NCBI GenBank assembly: GCA_003342895.1
Contig: PTFA01000230.1
Span: forward strand, 795,434-859,433
Length of the DNA stretch: 64,000 nucleotides
From: Casuarius casuarius
Taxonomy: Eukaryota; Chordata; Aves; Casuariiformes; Casuariidae
Direction: 5' to 3'
Part shown: positions 14,701 through 28,270 of the stretch, one piece after another
Numbering within the stretch: position 1 is the first letter of the stretch
Layout: each line of letters starts with the position of its first letter
The notes under the pieces: model-generated
What the model was told of the DNA's origin: nothing
Database searches by the model: none
The model's input: only the letters and a program-made list of their open reading frames with translations
Translations under genes and position numbers: made by a program

Positions 14701-15794
14701 ATATCCACCTGACATGGTTGAACTCCACCTGACTCCACTCTCACTTTTTTGACTGACTGGTATATATTTACACATGAGTTTTTCAGTAGATTTAAAATAA
14801 CAGCTTGTATGTATGTACGTCCCATCATTCCCATTTTCTGCATCAAAATGATGCGAGAGTGTGAAAGCTGCTGGTTTGTTTGTGTCTCCTGGGCACCAGC
14901 ATACCTACAATGTAAAGATCCATTTAGTTCTCAGTTGAAATTAATTTGCTGTGGTAATCGACAGATGTCACACAAATCTGAAGCACACCCCCTTTTTTTC
15001 ACTAAATGTCTGGAAACTATAGGTGTATAATTATACATATGTACATTTATTCTTACACAGTCATATTCCTAATGAGTTACCATTTGCTAGCTAGGATATT
15101 TCATTCTTTTTTCAGGAGCATTACTATGACTCTACCCTGGACTAAGCAATAAGAGCTAGTTGTGTCCCACTAAATCTTCTACTGGTCACAGTCCACAAAA
15201 GTTCTTATTTATGATCCACACAATATTGATTGCTTTCTCTTTCTTTGCTCTTGCTAAATGTGTCTTCCCAGACTAATTAAAACTTACAAGTGAATCATCG
15301 ACTGAACCACACATACCAGCATGATTGTCACACAGGGAAAGATGGTATATGTTGCAAAGTCTCAAGAAACGCTGAACAAACTGGCCACCAAGCACCATCT
15401 TCAGGATCTATCCTAATTACTTCAGACGCAGTTGATGGATCATCCCGCAAAACAAGTGGTCTATCACTTTGGTTGCCTTAGGTCTCTGAGTCTTTCAGAC
15501 TTTATGGCAGTGTCAGTACAGTTCATATGAGGCAGAGGAACGACCTGTACTAGCGAGAGCAGCCAGGATCAGTCAGGTGGGAGTTGCAGTTCTGCAACAG
15601 GAGCTAATCCCAGCATTTTCTGTGAGTGAGCCAGAGATTTCTGAGAGTGTTTGTGTCCATCTAGTTACAGAGGAGCGGGCAGCAGCTACTGAAGTCAAAT
15701 TTCATATCTGCTTGGGCTCAAACTTACTAGTATTTTCCCACCAAGAGACAATTTCCTCTCTGCAAAAGATTTCTTACATATCATATTTATAAAT

Positions 15795-15900
15795 GTGTAT
15801 AAACACAGTATGTGTATCAGTAGAGAGAGATATATAAATATATACATATGTGTGTGTGCGCCTATATATGTAAATATATGTATGTATAATACACACAAAA
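15795..15900. repeat. Imperfect TA/TG-rich microsatellite block
   Basis: Interrupted TATA, GTGTGTGTGCGC and TATGTATG runs make an alternating purine-pyrimidine stretch. Degenerate and probably old. Confidence 0.8.
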
Positions 15901-16299
15901 CTTAAGTATACATTAACCAAGATAAGCTGTGTTTGCCAGTGCTTTAATCTCAGTGGGGGACTGTTATTGCTGGAGTCAGACTCTTGAGCACCAGCTGAGG
16001 ATAGGAAACAAGATTCTGGCGTGCAGGGTGTGGGAGGAATATCTCTTTGTCTATCCCCCTTATTTTGTTTCAGAGTACATATACAGATAACATTCGCATG
16101 TGGCCATGAGTGATGTAATGCATGCAACTGACTCCAAAAGAAGCTTTTCTTGTGAGCATAGCCTCCTTAGAGCATTTATCATTTTATATGACTATTAAAT
16201 AATACGTTGTCATTCCACAAGGTAATATGGAGCTTTTCAGAATGCAGGGTTTCCTTCTGTGAGAAATTGAAAATTGATTTGTATTTATATTGCCCGTAT

Positions 16300-16370
16300 T
16301 TGTTTATATATATAGATATATAGAAAGAGCATATGTTTGCTTCTATACATGTGCACATATACAGAGATAT
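16300..16370. repeat. Imperfect TATA/GATA-rich microsatellite
   Basis: TATATATATAGATATATAG followed by further TA-rich sequence. Same type as the block at 15795, about 400 bases away. Confidence 0.75.
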
Positions 16371-18410
16371 AGGAGACAAATTTCTTCTGCCTTGCCAAAT
16401 CTATGTATTTCAATCCATTTTCATTGCCTCTGTCTTTCACTTGGAATGTCAGGAGTCTTGTGACACAGATGCTTGTTTCTCTTGCTTGATCATCAGCTTA
16501 ATTCTGTGATTTGCTACAATTTAGTAAGGTGAGTCTGTGGCTGCAGGGCACCCAAAGCACTAAAAGGACTGTTTTCTTGCAAAAAATGTTTGTGCTCCAG
16601 CACAGTCTACACAGCACAGCCTAACTTCCAGTTCTTTAAATTAAACATTGTGAAGGCAAAGTTTGCCTAAACTGCCAATATACTGGGTAGGAAGTGGACT
16701 AATAGAAAAGTGGCAAATTTTTTAAGCCCCAAGAGAAATAGGGAGCCAGTGTTTGGAAAGTAATCATGAGACTGTAGCATCTATTAGTTTCTTTAAAAGT
16801 ATTAAAAATAAAGTCGTATAAGGTGTGTTCGCATTGATCAAGGAAACATTGCTTCAAATTCTCTCCTCTGGCTCATGGAAGGTTACTGGGATCAGGACGT
16901 ACATCAAGTGCAACTGCACTGAAACAGCAGTGTGAAATGGGGGTAAGTGAAATCAGATTCAGAGCCAGCATGAAAAGCTTCTTAGTAAAGGCTGTTTTAA
17001 CACACATGGAAGGTATTAACACAGTCCATCCCCAGATAGCACAGATAGTGTCAGAAAAAAACTGGCTTTCCTGGATCAAGTATAGATTGCCAGGGCTTGG
17101 CATGATAATGAGTCTGTATTACTGCTATTTATTTTAAGTACTGGCAATGTTTTTGGCACCACACAAAGCAAAAGTAAAGAATGTTTTCATCCTAAAGAAC
17201 TTGTAGTATGAAAGCAGACAACGGTAACATGACATGTGAAGAGATGTACAGGAAGTATTCTATTCAAACGTAAATTACTTTCGTTTTAGGTAAAATTACA
17301 CTCTATGCCAATAAGTTCTCTATGGCCCCAGATGGGCTTCAGCATCCAATAATCAAATGCCAGAACACATTCTAATTGGTCTGGAAATACAAACACATTA
17401 TTTTAACTTTTTTTAAAAAAAAAAAAGACTTGGAAGGGGCTGGTTGTTGAAAGTGTAGAAAGCAGACTCAAGAGACCTCTGCCTCAGACTCATCAACATA
17501 AAAAAACCCCACCCAACCCATTTTCTTAATTTCTTTTTTATAATTTTCAGTAATTCAAATAACATGTCTTCCTTATCTTTACTTTCCACATAATTAAATC
17601 ACTACAAAAAGCAGTGGAAACCATTAGACCCCAAGAATCCTCATGACTTGTGGTTTGTTGCAGGCAAGCAGTTTGTAGTTGGATTTTTCTCTCCTTCCCT
17701 TGCAACATGCCCTTCCAAATTGCTGCAGGTGGAGTTAAAGATGGTCTCTAACACACAACCAACCCTATTCTTTCAATTTGGAATCAAATTTGAAAATCGA
17801 AGCTAGCTTTATACGGGCCTGTGAACACTGTCAGGTCAGTGGAAGCCCTGCCATTATCTCCAGCAGGCACGGGACGAGATCTTCAAAACTCGAATGTATT
17901 ACTTTAATTTTGGCCTATCAGCTTATGTGACCCAAGTCTGCACACCATACCTGTGATGAGAGCAAACTGAGACAGCCGTCTGAAAGAAAGTGTTGGCAGC
18001 AAGAGAGGATCTGTGAAACATTGTTCATTTGTATGCTGTTCTGGAAAAGAATGTGCATGAAGGGTGTTTGAATCGCCTTGGGCTCGGCCAGGAGCCAAAT
18101 CCAGCAGGCAGTACCTGAGAATCACACCCTGGTGTCAATTGTCTGCATATAAAGGATAGTCGTGGACAAGAGCTGTGCTTTTGTACTGTTTTGTTGACTT
18201 AGCTTTCTACCCTGCATAGGAATGTTCTCTATCCAGAAGAAATCCTGTCTCTTTTTGCCAGATCTGTTTTTTGGTTGACTAACTGGCATCCTGACTCATT
18301 TGTGATTAGGGGAGGGTATAGGTTGGAAGAAGATTTACAGAAGAAATCGTATTATGTTAATGTTGATCTATACAAAGAAATATTTAAGCAATACTCTGCC
18401 TTTGTATAGA

Positions 18411-18427
18411 GTACTTAGTACTTAGTA
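18411..18427. repeat. Tandem GTACTTA repeat
   Basis: GTACTTAGTACTTAGTAC, two 7-base units plus a partial. Confidence 0.75.
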
Positions 18428-20430
18428 CACGCTTGAGTTATGTACTAAGAAATTACTGAGATATCACTAGGACTTTAGGGGAAATATATTTATTTATTGC
18501 AATTAGAAGAACAAATAATCTAGCTCAGACGACAAAAATCTATTCCCCAAACATGACAAACTGCAGGCCAGTTAAGGTGAACTATTTCCACCCATTCCTA
18601 CCCCACCTTTTTTTTTTCCTAACAGTGATAGAATGTGAATTAAGAGGCACAAAGCTCTTAGGCACTTTAGATTAAAGGTAAAACATAGTAATGATAGCTT
18701 GATGATTGAATGACGTCTGCCAAACTTCCTCAGGGACTTCAATAATATGAGGGTAATAGATCATTAGAAGTGTTGAACACTGTGTCTGACATGTTTAAAT
18801 TTATGTATCACATTCCTCTAAAATAATAACTAGTAAAAAGTTAAAAGCTTTGGAGGGATGTGGAATATGCATGCAAAACCACAGTACAGAAGATAGCTTG
18901 AACTGGTGGTACCAGTTAAGCAACTCAAGACTACCTATTAGTATATTTTAAAGATGTTAAAAGGGAACTTAATTATAATAACCTTAACCATGTTTTCTTT
19001 CAAATTCTTTCTTAGAATGTGGAATTGGTTTAAGTAAATGTATTTCGGTGAAGAATTGATGTGGGCCAGGATCATGAATGCGGTTGGGAGCCAGGTCTCA
19101 GCTTAGTGGATGGTAATCCCTGAGTTGCTCTAAATCCAGCATTTTGGATCATATCCTTAGACCTGTGAAGTCAATTAATGATATAATTCATTGGTTAGTT
19201 TATAACAGCTAAAAGGATATCCATACATACTCTTAGCATGGGGTGCTAAAAATGTTACAATTTCTCTTCCAATTAAGTCCTTTGAAGAAAAAGAAAAATC
19301 TCAGAGGGAAACATAGCCATGTTTCCAATAAGATGACCTCACTGGCTTCTGTTTAAGGTGCAACAGTTCTCTGCAGAAGCAATGTCAACTGCTCTGGGGA
19401 ATCCTGAGTTAAATCAGTGCATCTCTTGCTTAGGGAGTAGAAAGGCAGTTCTCAGTTCTCTCCTGGTAGCCTGGGAAAGTCAACCGAGAAGTTATGAGTA
19501 GATTGTGGAGCAAGGATTGAAATAACCAAATAACAGGGGTCTATAAAATATGCCAGTTGCCATATGCCATAGTTCGTGGGGAGGTGCATGAAAAAACATC
19601 CATGTTGGACTGTTGGTACTTTCAATGAACTGTTTTAAAATCCAGTTCATGCTTAACACACACAGCAGCTGGCTGATTAAGAATGTGACCCCGACAGCCG
19701 AATGAATGTAACATAAGTGTAATAATTCACCCTAAGGAGAAGCCAGTCATTGCACTCTTGTTCATGTCCTAGCACTGTATTGTCATGTACTGATAATGCT
19801 GTAAAAACAGATAGTTGTCTTGCAGAATCATGTTATCAGTCTGATGAGAAGACTGTATTTTTGGTGGATTGATGCTAGGTGGACACTGATTTTGCCCAGG
19901 AGAATCCTTTTCCTCTCCTCAGCAAATCTGTCAAAACCCTTCTTTCCTTCTTGTGACAGTCCTGACACCCACTCTCTCAATGTTAGCTTAGATGGCTAGT
20001 GTATGGCATACCTCAGACACAGTCACGACAATGCCATATATCTGAAACTGTGAGGTAATGGCATCAGGACAGACTGCCTGTCGTATGTTGTAGGTGTTTC
20101 CTGGGAATGACATTTGCTTTGGACTCTCTGTTCACTAGCAAAACTCCAGGGCCTTTGGGACTCCCAGAGTTTCTATTCTTCATGGAGTGGAAGGGTGGAT
20201 ATTACCTAGACTTATGCTCGTATTTCATGTAAGGTATTTGGTATGGATCATCCTCAGGTTACTTTTTGGCCGTGGAACTATATGGTAGTAATAGGTATAT
20301 ATGATGCCATACATTGCTCTAACAAATGTAGCAAAACTTTGAGTTTTATTTCCATGAGACTGCTTGCAGCGTGCAGTATCATGTAACTTCTCTTCATTTA
20401 ACATCCAAGTATCATAAATTGCAGGTGGCT

Positions 20431-20450
20431 TAGTGTTTTATAGTGTTTTA
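20431..20450. repeat. 10-base perfect tandem duplication
   Basis: TAGTGTTTTA occurs twice, head to tail. Confidence 0.9.
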
Positions 20451-20859
20451 ACTTTGATCAGTTACTGCATTCTCATTGCACTGGAAAATAGTAAAAAGAG
20501 ACAGAGGACAGAAAGAGAAATAATAATGGTTTGGGAAGAATAAGGATTTCAGGAATACTACAGACATAGTTCCCACTAGTGTTACTGAAAATGTGGCCAA
20601 TAGCTTTAGTTTGACCAGGATCAGGACCCTGAAAATTAACTAGAACTGTTCTTACTTATACAAACTTCTATTAGGTTGGTCATTGTTGATTTAAATGGGG
20701 TTTTTTGTTTAAAAGGGACTGTAAGACTTGTCTGTACTAAAGACCTTTTTTTTTAACTCTTCTTTTATTCTTTTGTTTCTTTTTATATGTATGAATTTAT
20801 ACTAGAAACAAATGAAGGCCTATATCTCCTTCCTTGTCCTCCCATTGATCTTTGCTTTC

Positions 20860-21010
20860 TGGGAGGCACGCACATGGCTGGCAGCAGCCGGCCATCTAAC
20901 TATGCAAATGTGGTGCAGGCGCTGGGAGCGGCTGGCGGCGTGCATGCCTTGGGCTAGCTCTCTGGCAGGAGGCCTCCTGCTTCAGTCAGACATGTCAGAA
21001 CAGCGACTTG
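20860..21010. promoter_or_regulatory. Local GC-rich patch with octamer motif
   Basis: A 150-base patch richer in GC than its surroundings contains ATGCAAAT (20902-20909), the consensus POU/octamer site, flanked by GCAGCCGGCCATC and GGAGCGGCTGGCGGCG. It could be a small regulatory element. The overlapping 74-codon open frame shows no domain. Confidence 0.25.
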
Positions 21011-21649
21011 AAATGCTTTGTAAAAATCCAAAGTGAAAAGAGCTTCTCCCACTGCGCTCAAACTCTGCAGTATAGATGTCTCCAAAAGGTGGTACCAAGA
21101 ATTACTCCAATGCTGTTCTTGTTCAAAAGTACAAGGGGCAAAGACATATTCCCATGTCAACTGGATGTGTATGCCCGAGTTTCACATTCTCAAAGGCAGA
21201 AGAGTTAGTATCTCAGTAAATATATTACCTTACTGAAAGTCAACAATGAATGCCAAGTAGAAGAAGAAAGAGTGATTTGATTTTGAGTGTTCTGTCAAGG
21301 ACACTATGGCCTATGACAGCAGTAGAAGTCTTACTGTGATGTTGATAGAAATCCTGTGTGCACCTGAATATCTAGGCATGAAATAATATTATTAACATAA
21401 TCTCTGTCGGAACAATGGCTATCTGCGTTATGCATGGCATAAGTTGAACTTCCTCAAGGACAACCATGGGAATGGCTTAATTCTCCTTTGCTTCCTTCAC
21501 ATAAGTGGTCATCAAAGTCAAGAGGACTTAGTTGCACAAGTAAAGAGAGCAGAATTTGGCCTCTGTTGTGGAAACACAGAACTGAAATCCCATATTCTTG
21601 AATAACAGTGGCTTTCCTGTTCAGGTATGAACTTCTTGTGTTACTCCTA

Positions 21650-21671
21650 TTTTAATCTAGTTTTAATCTAG
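21650..21671. repeat. 11-base perfect tandem duplication
   Basis: TTTTAATCTAG occurs twice, head to tail. Confidence 0.9.
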
Positions 21672-23599
21672 TAAAAACTATCAATTAGTTGCAGGCAGCC
21701 ACATTCCTTTTTTCTTCTTTTAATTTTTTTTAAAAAAACTATTATTTATTTCCCTGACATTTCCCCTTTTGCTCCTTCTGAGCAGAAAGGTACAGTTACT
21801 ACAATCTTTGGGTTCAGAAAGAAATATTAAGTGTTGTCTCTGAATACAAAATCACTGGAAGAAAGAATAGGTGTTCTTGCATGAAAGGGAAGATTTTCAA
21901 TAATAATCATCTAGTTCAGCCCTGATTTAAATTATTGAGTTTATGTCTAATGTTTGCTAAATGTGAGTAGAGTTATTTGAAAGTGTAATTCTTTTGCAAA
22001 TCTCTGTCACAGAGTGTATCAGCTGATTTAATGGTATACTGATGAATGTTGGCATTTAGAAGCATCACATGAATTTGAAGCTTGGCTAGTGAGATGTCAA
22101 ATCACTGGAATTTTTAGTTCATGTTGGTAGTTGACAAGAAGCAGAATTCTATCTGCATATTTCATGACTAACAAGAAGTTGTGTAAGCAGTTCCTTTCAG
22201 ACAGCTCTCTGAAAAGTCCATGTATCAAAAAAACTTTACACAGCATAGGTAAATAGAGTGCTGTATAAAAATTGAAATGGCATCCTACTTTGGAGGGAAT
22301 GCATGAGATAATAAATAAAATGAAAAGATTAATTTAAAATGTGGGAGAAATTGCAGTGTGTGTGAAGGAAAGCTATGGAACAGTAGAAATAATATGACAC
22401 AGGTTAGATGCTTACTCTGGAGGGAGAGCAAGTAGCGTGCTTTTTGCTTAATTCATGTATTGGTTGTATGTCACAAAATATTATAGTCATGGCTGCTTTT
22501 TTTCGAAGTATAAGTCATGACAGTAATTGTTGACTTGCTTGAGAATCTTGCTGAGAATGTGTCTGCCATGTGTTTTACTTCCGAGTCTGATTAACCCCCA
22601 GATATTCTATTGCAGCATGATCTTTTGAGTTAATTTTGGTGACATATTTGCAGTTTCTGACTTTGAGGAGAGAGTAGTGTACTGCAGTTCTGGGTGTAGT
22701 GTGTATGTTCTCCTGATCCACTTAGGTTCCAGCTCTGAGACACACCATGGAAGTGTCTCTTTTTATTTCGTGCATGGCTTCTTCAGGCTGAATTTTAATT
22801 TTGTGAGTTTCCTCTTACTTGCTGACTCCAAAGTGAATGTTTCAGGAGATCTCATCCAGAGAGCTCTCTCTCTAATTTCCTCTAATGTGGCCTTTTTATG
22901 TGTCAAAGGAAGAAGCTGATAAACATCGTGTGCCCTTGAGTATGTGCGTTTGCAGAGAGAGGACAAACAAGTCTTTCTGACTACTTAAATCCCACTTAAG
23001 CTTCTGAAATCAACAGGACTCAAAAAAGTTTTGGACTGGCCACCTTCGCAAGGATAAATTTCACCTGTAGAGATCTCTAGCAACTGAGGAGTTAAATGCT
23101 GTGCGTTCCCAGAGAGTAGAATTTCCTCCTCCCTCACGTCTAATTGAAGGGTATATATCTACAATCTACTTTGAACAGTTTTTGCATTGCTGCACCCAAT
23201 GTAATATGTCAGATTAAAGACTAATTGATATTAATTGTCAGTTTGACAGGTATTTACGTAGTACACCTGTGATTTGTCCATACTGCAACATCAAAGAACA
23301 ATGTAGTCCATTGTCAATCTTATATTTTTTCCCTCTGTAAGACCATTGTTCAAGAGTAAATATGAAGTATCTTCCAGGAGGTTTGTATTGGCATGTTTCC
23401 TGCCCAAGTATGATCTCACTAACAATAGAACTTATACTGATTTTGTAATGGCAGTTCCAAAATGATTGGGAATCACTTTGAAGCACATATGCTTTCTGAT
23501 AAGCAAGTTCCAAGCTCTCATCTTCCTGCTATGAAATGGTCCTTTAACATTTTGTAGCATGTGGGATCTGACTCGCCTTTGCATTATGCACTTCAGTTT

Positions 23600-23680
23600 T
23601 ATGTTGATGTAACCCCTAACCCCCATTGACTTAATTACACTGGCGTAAATATGGAATGGGGAAATGGTGAATCACACCCG
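23600..23680. mobile_element. Sauropsid MITE-like relic
   Basis: ATGTAACCCCTAACCCCCATTGACTTAATTACACTGGCGTAAATATGG, then GGTGAATCACACCC, resembles the frequent turtle/crocodilian repeat built around GTAACTCCATTGACTTCAATGGAGTTACACTGG and ending near GTGAATCAGGCCC. Decayed, without clear ends. Confidence 0.5.
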
Positions 23681-24471
23681 CTGACAGATACACCATGAAA
23701 ATACGGGAGTTGTCCTTTTCTCCCCAAGGAGGCTTCTCAGATGAACTACTCACCAGACTGAGGTACGGCAAGATACAGTCAGATATTCTTTGCTATTTTT
23801 AGCAACTTGCAAGAAAACTGAGATGTATTCGCCCAGTCATATTTCACAGTACAAAACAAAGTGCATGCATCAGAAGTTTGTAAGTATAAACAGGAAATTG
23901 CAAGGTAAAAATTTGATTTAGTTGATAAGTCATGACATGATTCCTCAATCAAATACAGTATTGAATATTATTCTGATATTGCATTTGTTTCTGGCCAATG
24001 CGCAGTGCATGTGGTGTACTGTTACCTGTAAAAGGGATGAGGAAGAAAGCAAGGAAGTTTGAATAGTAGCTTAGACCCACACTAAAATACGGTGGAGGGA
24101 ATGCAAAGATAAATCCTATTTGACTCAGGATGAGGAGAAACTGTAGTCCCTGTACTGCAGGGTACATGAGATCCTGAGGCTTCATGAGCCATGATCATGG
24201 TGTTGTTGAAGCAGGGATTGCAGCAGGGGTTCAGATGAAGCATGCAGCAGCGAGTATGAATCACTCATACCAGTCATGGCATCTCTGAGGGGTATTCTGA
24301 GGCCTGAGTTTCCTCTGAGACATATAACATAATGAAGCATAGCCCGAGCTATGTCTAGCAGGTGGGATTTAACCTTTAACTGGCATGATTTCAGTTACAT
24401 CAACAAGAGATCTAGGTCTTCTGCCACAAACAAACAACTCTAAATTAACTGGTCGGAATAATTGAGCAGGG

Positions 24472-24490
24472 GTTTGTTTGTTTGTTTATT
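24472..24490. repeat. (GTTT)n microsatellite
   Basis: Four GTTT units followed by ATTT. Confidence 0.85.
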
Positions 24491-26159
24491 TCAATTACTG
24501 TTTGTGGTAGCAGTGAGTGTAAATGAAATCTTGCCACTGTTTTCTGCCCTCTATCAGATTCACAGCTTTGTTCATGTCTGAACCTTTGTATTACATGTCA
24601 TTCTTCATCACGTCTGTCCGCTATTTGTTCAATTTTCCTTTATTTTTCATTCCTTAGGAACCTTAGTGTATCACACCAGGCATTGTAGCATTCTTGATCC
24701 AAGAATGGTATTGGCTTTTGGGGATCTTCTGAGACCATGTTATTTCTCATTCTGGTCTTTCACTTGTCTGTGAATTCTTCTTCCTGTGTTTTTCAAGTCC
24801 TTTATATTCCTCTCAGCCAGTTTTTGCAGGCAATGTCTCCTCCAGTTTTCATCGTATTCCTGACCTCTGTAACAGTATTGGCACATCAGATGTGCCAGTT
24901 TTTGTTGATCTCAAGATGTCCTTTGTTTTATAGATCTTGCGGTAGCAGGCAAACAGAGGCTTCCTCCTCGGCATCTTTATAATTCCAGTTTCTTTAGAGT
25001 GCTACATTTGCCTGTACTGTTGTGACTATAACTGTCTTTTATTTTAAAAGTCATTGTCACCATGCAAGAAATTATCGTATTAAATATCATATGAATCTGA
25101 CTTCTCTTAGGTTTAGCTTGCCATGCAACTCTTTTAGGGTCTACTGTTTTCTCCCATGACATCAGTGTCCGGTGCTCATTCTTCAGTTTGCCCTCTCACT
25201 TTGCATAAACTAGTGGTTTCTTTGCCATATAGTTTTAATTCCTGCATTATTTCTGTGAGTACTTGAGCCTAACAGAACATCTTCCACTCCATGTTCCTAC
25301 CCATATTTTGCCCTGCGAGGTCAACACACTGTTCCCAGTTCTGTTTGTTGTTGCACTGATACGAATGTAGTCCTTCCACGTCCTTCCTCGTTCTTAAGTA
25401 ATGAATGCAGCCCTAGTTTACATAGGTAACAACCGAGCTTTGAGTCTTTGTCCCCCTTTCCATTCAACTTAGTTTCTGTGACCTAGTATTTGTCCCATGC
25501 TCAGCCATCACCTCCTGGCTCTGGGGCTGAGCAGCAGACTATGGTCCAGCTGGAGCTGAGCTCTCAGGGCTTTCCCCAAAGTTCAGGATTGCTGCTAATG
25601 TTTGACTTTGGATGTCATTTCAGTGGCTTCAACACAGGAGACTGCAGGAGCTGTACGTTCTCTTACAGCTACCTGGAGCCATGAGGGAGTTATGCTGCCA
25701 GGCCAGCTGCCTGTAAAATGGCTGTCCAGAGGTGCCTGTGGTGCAGAGGTGCTCCTTTCTGACCCTGCCTCATCCAAGGCTATTGCAGTGTATTTAATTA
25801 TTGATGCTGCGTGTTGGTGTGTCCATCCAAGAAAGCAAAACCAGACTGCTAAGGACTGTTTTACCAACTCTTGTTGGCTGAAAGAGTGAATATGCCATGT
25901 TTAAGATGGGTGTCCAGGCTGTTTACTTTGGTTTTTGAACTACAGCCAAATTACACTTCTGAGGAGGTTGCTATTGCTTTTTTAAATATGTAATCCCCTA
26001 TCTTTGTACATCAGCTCAAAGGTATTTGCAGATCATTGTCTGTGATCGGCATAAGAACAACAAGTAAAATGAGAGCTTTGTGTTTTCCACTGTCTTGGTA
26101 AACATGTGTATTAAAATACAACATACTTTTATTTGAACAGTATTCATGAGAGAGAATAT

Positions 26160-26440
26160 TAATTATTAATCTTAGAATATTATTATTTTGCGTTATGCCT
26201 TAGGAGATGACAGTCTCTGCGGTAGCATTAATTAATATGCAGCTTGGATGTGTAGGCAGAAAGCAAATCATCTCCTGGCAGATTATTCAACATTAGCATA
26301 TAGTCTTCCATCTCTTACTGCGATTTCAAAGTGATTCTCATCCACTGTATTGCAACCTTGCACTAACTGTATGTTAACAAATTTATAACCTGGAAATTAT
26401 TCTGCTGACATCAATGGCATTACAACATGCACAACCAGTT
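26160..26440. promoter_or_regulatory. AT-rich element with homeodomain-like sites
   Basis: The segment has ATTAATTAAT at 26227-26236, a GATTATTCAACATTAGC stretch (26281), and TATTGCAACC (26348), a half-C/EBP-like site. It looks like single-copy sequence and lies about 800 bases left of the CpG-rich block at 27250. Assignment as regulatory is a guess from motif density. Confidence 0.22.
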
Positions 26441-26780
26441 TAAAATGAGATCCAAGTTATTTTGCTTTTTAAACTTTAAAATGTTATGTTCTAAGTAATA
26501 TTTATGTGCATCAGTAATTGATGGTTTGGTATTACTTTTCTTTCTCTAGTTCTGAAATGAAGATTTTAAAAGGGTTTTTTAGTCTGCTTTTTCCTTCTCC
26601 TCTTCTGTTTATGCTTATGATTGCTCCCTCAGGCAAAATCACTGATTTCCTCTCTTCCCCTTGCAATTCAGTTATATTACATACGCACAAACTGAATTGC
26701 CTGCTAGTTCATTCTTGAATATGGATTCTTTTTAATGCAAACAGAGCATGCAGAAATCTCCTCCTTTACAAAACAGAAAC

Positions 26781-26802
26781 TGCCTGCCTGTCTGTCTGTC
26801 TA
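26781..26802. repeat. TGCC/TGTC tetranucleotide repeat
   Basis: Two TGCC units followed by TGTC units and a TATATACACA flank. Confidence 0.85.
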
Positions 26803-27249
26803 TATACACAGAGTATTATACACTAAAAAACACAAATGAAAAAATAGAAACCACATATGGGTTAAAAACATTACTGCGGTACAAAGCCAAATATCCAGAA
26901 GCTAGATAATGCAAGCATTGCAGGATCTTAATTTGGGCCTTTCCTTTGTATGTCAGGAGAGAGGTTACCTTCTTGCTTTGTCTAGCCGATAACCAGAGCG
27001 TGTAAGATGTTCGAGTGAGGTTGGACTGTCCAGAAATTTAAGCTATCAGGCTCTATCAGGTCTCTGCTGGGCATGTGCAGACTGATCCTTTTCTTTTTTT
27101 TAAAGGCCTCTGAGTTGACCAGAATTGGGTGAACTTTCACCAGGATGGCAAAACACATATACCTGGCAAAGCTGCCAAAATCCTGTTTTATTTTGAGTCC
27201 CGACTGTAAAATATTGGCGGGTGGGAGCTTTCTAAACACTCCACAGTTT

Positions 27250-28270
27250 TCGCCTGGCAGCAGCTGAGGCACTGTGGAGAAATATCGCCCCAGGGGAGGC
27301 GCCTCAGAGCACTGGGACAGAGTCACGCTTGTCCTATTGTTCCTCTGTCCCCTGGAGCCCGGGAGGAAAAGGGGCCAGGGGGCAAGAGGCGCATTTCTGA
27401 AGCAAAGCACCAGCGCGCGAGGTCGCAGCACGCAGCTTTTCGCCCAGTGTCCTAGGAGGGAGCGGGAGGAAGGGAAAACGGAGGCGTGGGTGGGCATTCG
27501 CCTGCAGAGCGGGCTGCCGTGCTCCTGGGGGTGCTGGGTCACAGGCTGGGGCAGCCCTCGCTCAAGGCCAGTGGGGCCCCTGCAGCCCCTTGGTGAGAAA
27601 AAGTAATGAGAGCCCCGTCGGAGGTCCAGCAGCCTGGGGCAGCCTTTCCTCGCCCTTCTGTCAGATGCTGCCTGCAGCAGTGCAGGGGAAACCGAGGCAA
27701 CTTTTGGCAGCCTGTGAAAAGGAGCAGGCCACACAATATTTTTGCTATGCGTCTTGAATTATTCTGTCACGCAAAAAGGAAAAAGGGGGAGGGGATTAAT
27801 ACTAATTCATTTTTAGGGCAGAGGAAGATTTACTTTTTCCTCTTGGTCATTTTTTTCTAATTGCTCCTGAATACGCCTTCTTCACGCATGCCAAAAATAA
27901 GATAAACCTGCCACCGGCCTCAAAGGAGCAAACGCTCTGGTCGGCAAAAGCTTTCTTTGGTGGTCGGCTGAGCGACACGGCTGAGCGGTTTGTACCGCAG
28001 TTACGGGCTTTGCATTGGCGGCTGCTGTTTACAAGGAAGCCTGCGTCAGCTACTTAGGGTGAACCCATGGCCTGGAGTCATCCCCGAAGCCCGCGTTCGT
28101 TGGGCCGAGAGCCTCCTGGAAATGAGTGAGCTTGTCTGAAAATTCCCAAAGCCCCGCAGCTGTGCTGTGGCAGCCAGGCAGTCGAGCGCAAGCCAGTCTT
28201 CGGCGAGTGGGAGAGATGAGCATGAAGTAGATGGGGGGCAAGGAGGCAGCGGGGGGCGAGGGGCTTCAGA
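27250..28270. promoter_or_regulatory. Intronic CpG-rich block of about 1 kb
   Basis: GC content rises sharply at about 27250 and falls after about 28270. CpGs are frequent on both sides (for example CAGCGCGCGAGG near 27415), with an AT-rich centre around 27770-27880. The centre has GGATTAAT (27793-27800, OTX/PITX-like) and the right half has a perfect forkhead site TGTTTACA (28026-28033). A 250-codon minus-strand open frame (26982-27734) spans the left half but has no recognisable domain and is best explained by the shortage of stop codons in GC-rich DNA. The block could be an alternative or nested-transcript promoter, or a developmental enhancer. Confidence 0.45.

Larger units (their letters stand above)
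6206..20860. other. Intron sequence with minor repeats only
   Basis: Ordinary AT-rich intron with the MITE-like relic at 8570, TA microsatellites around 11750, 15800 and 16300, and small duplications. The stretches at 17800-18130 and 19670-19790 look like complex single-copy sequence and might be conserved, but contain no motif array worth naming. No gene seen. Confidence 0.45.
21010..26160. other. Intron sequence, pyrimidine-rich at 24540-25450
   Basis: Mostly plain intron. From about 24540 to 25450 the plus strand is unusually rich in T and C. Read on the minus strand, this gives K/N/E-rich frames with scattered stops. It may be an unrecognisable old retroelement, but stop density is near random, so no pseudogene is called. 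Confidence 0.4.

Noticed and set aside
26982..27734. 250-codon minus-strand open frame, the longest in the window
   Set aside because: It lies in GC-rich DNA where stops are rare, has no recognisable domain or signal, and its composition tracks local base content at both ends (GC-type residues, then AT-type residues). A protein search would settle it.
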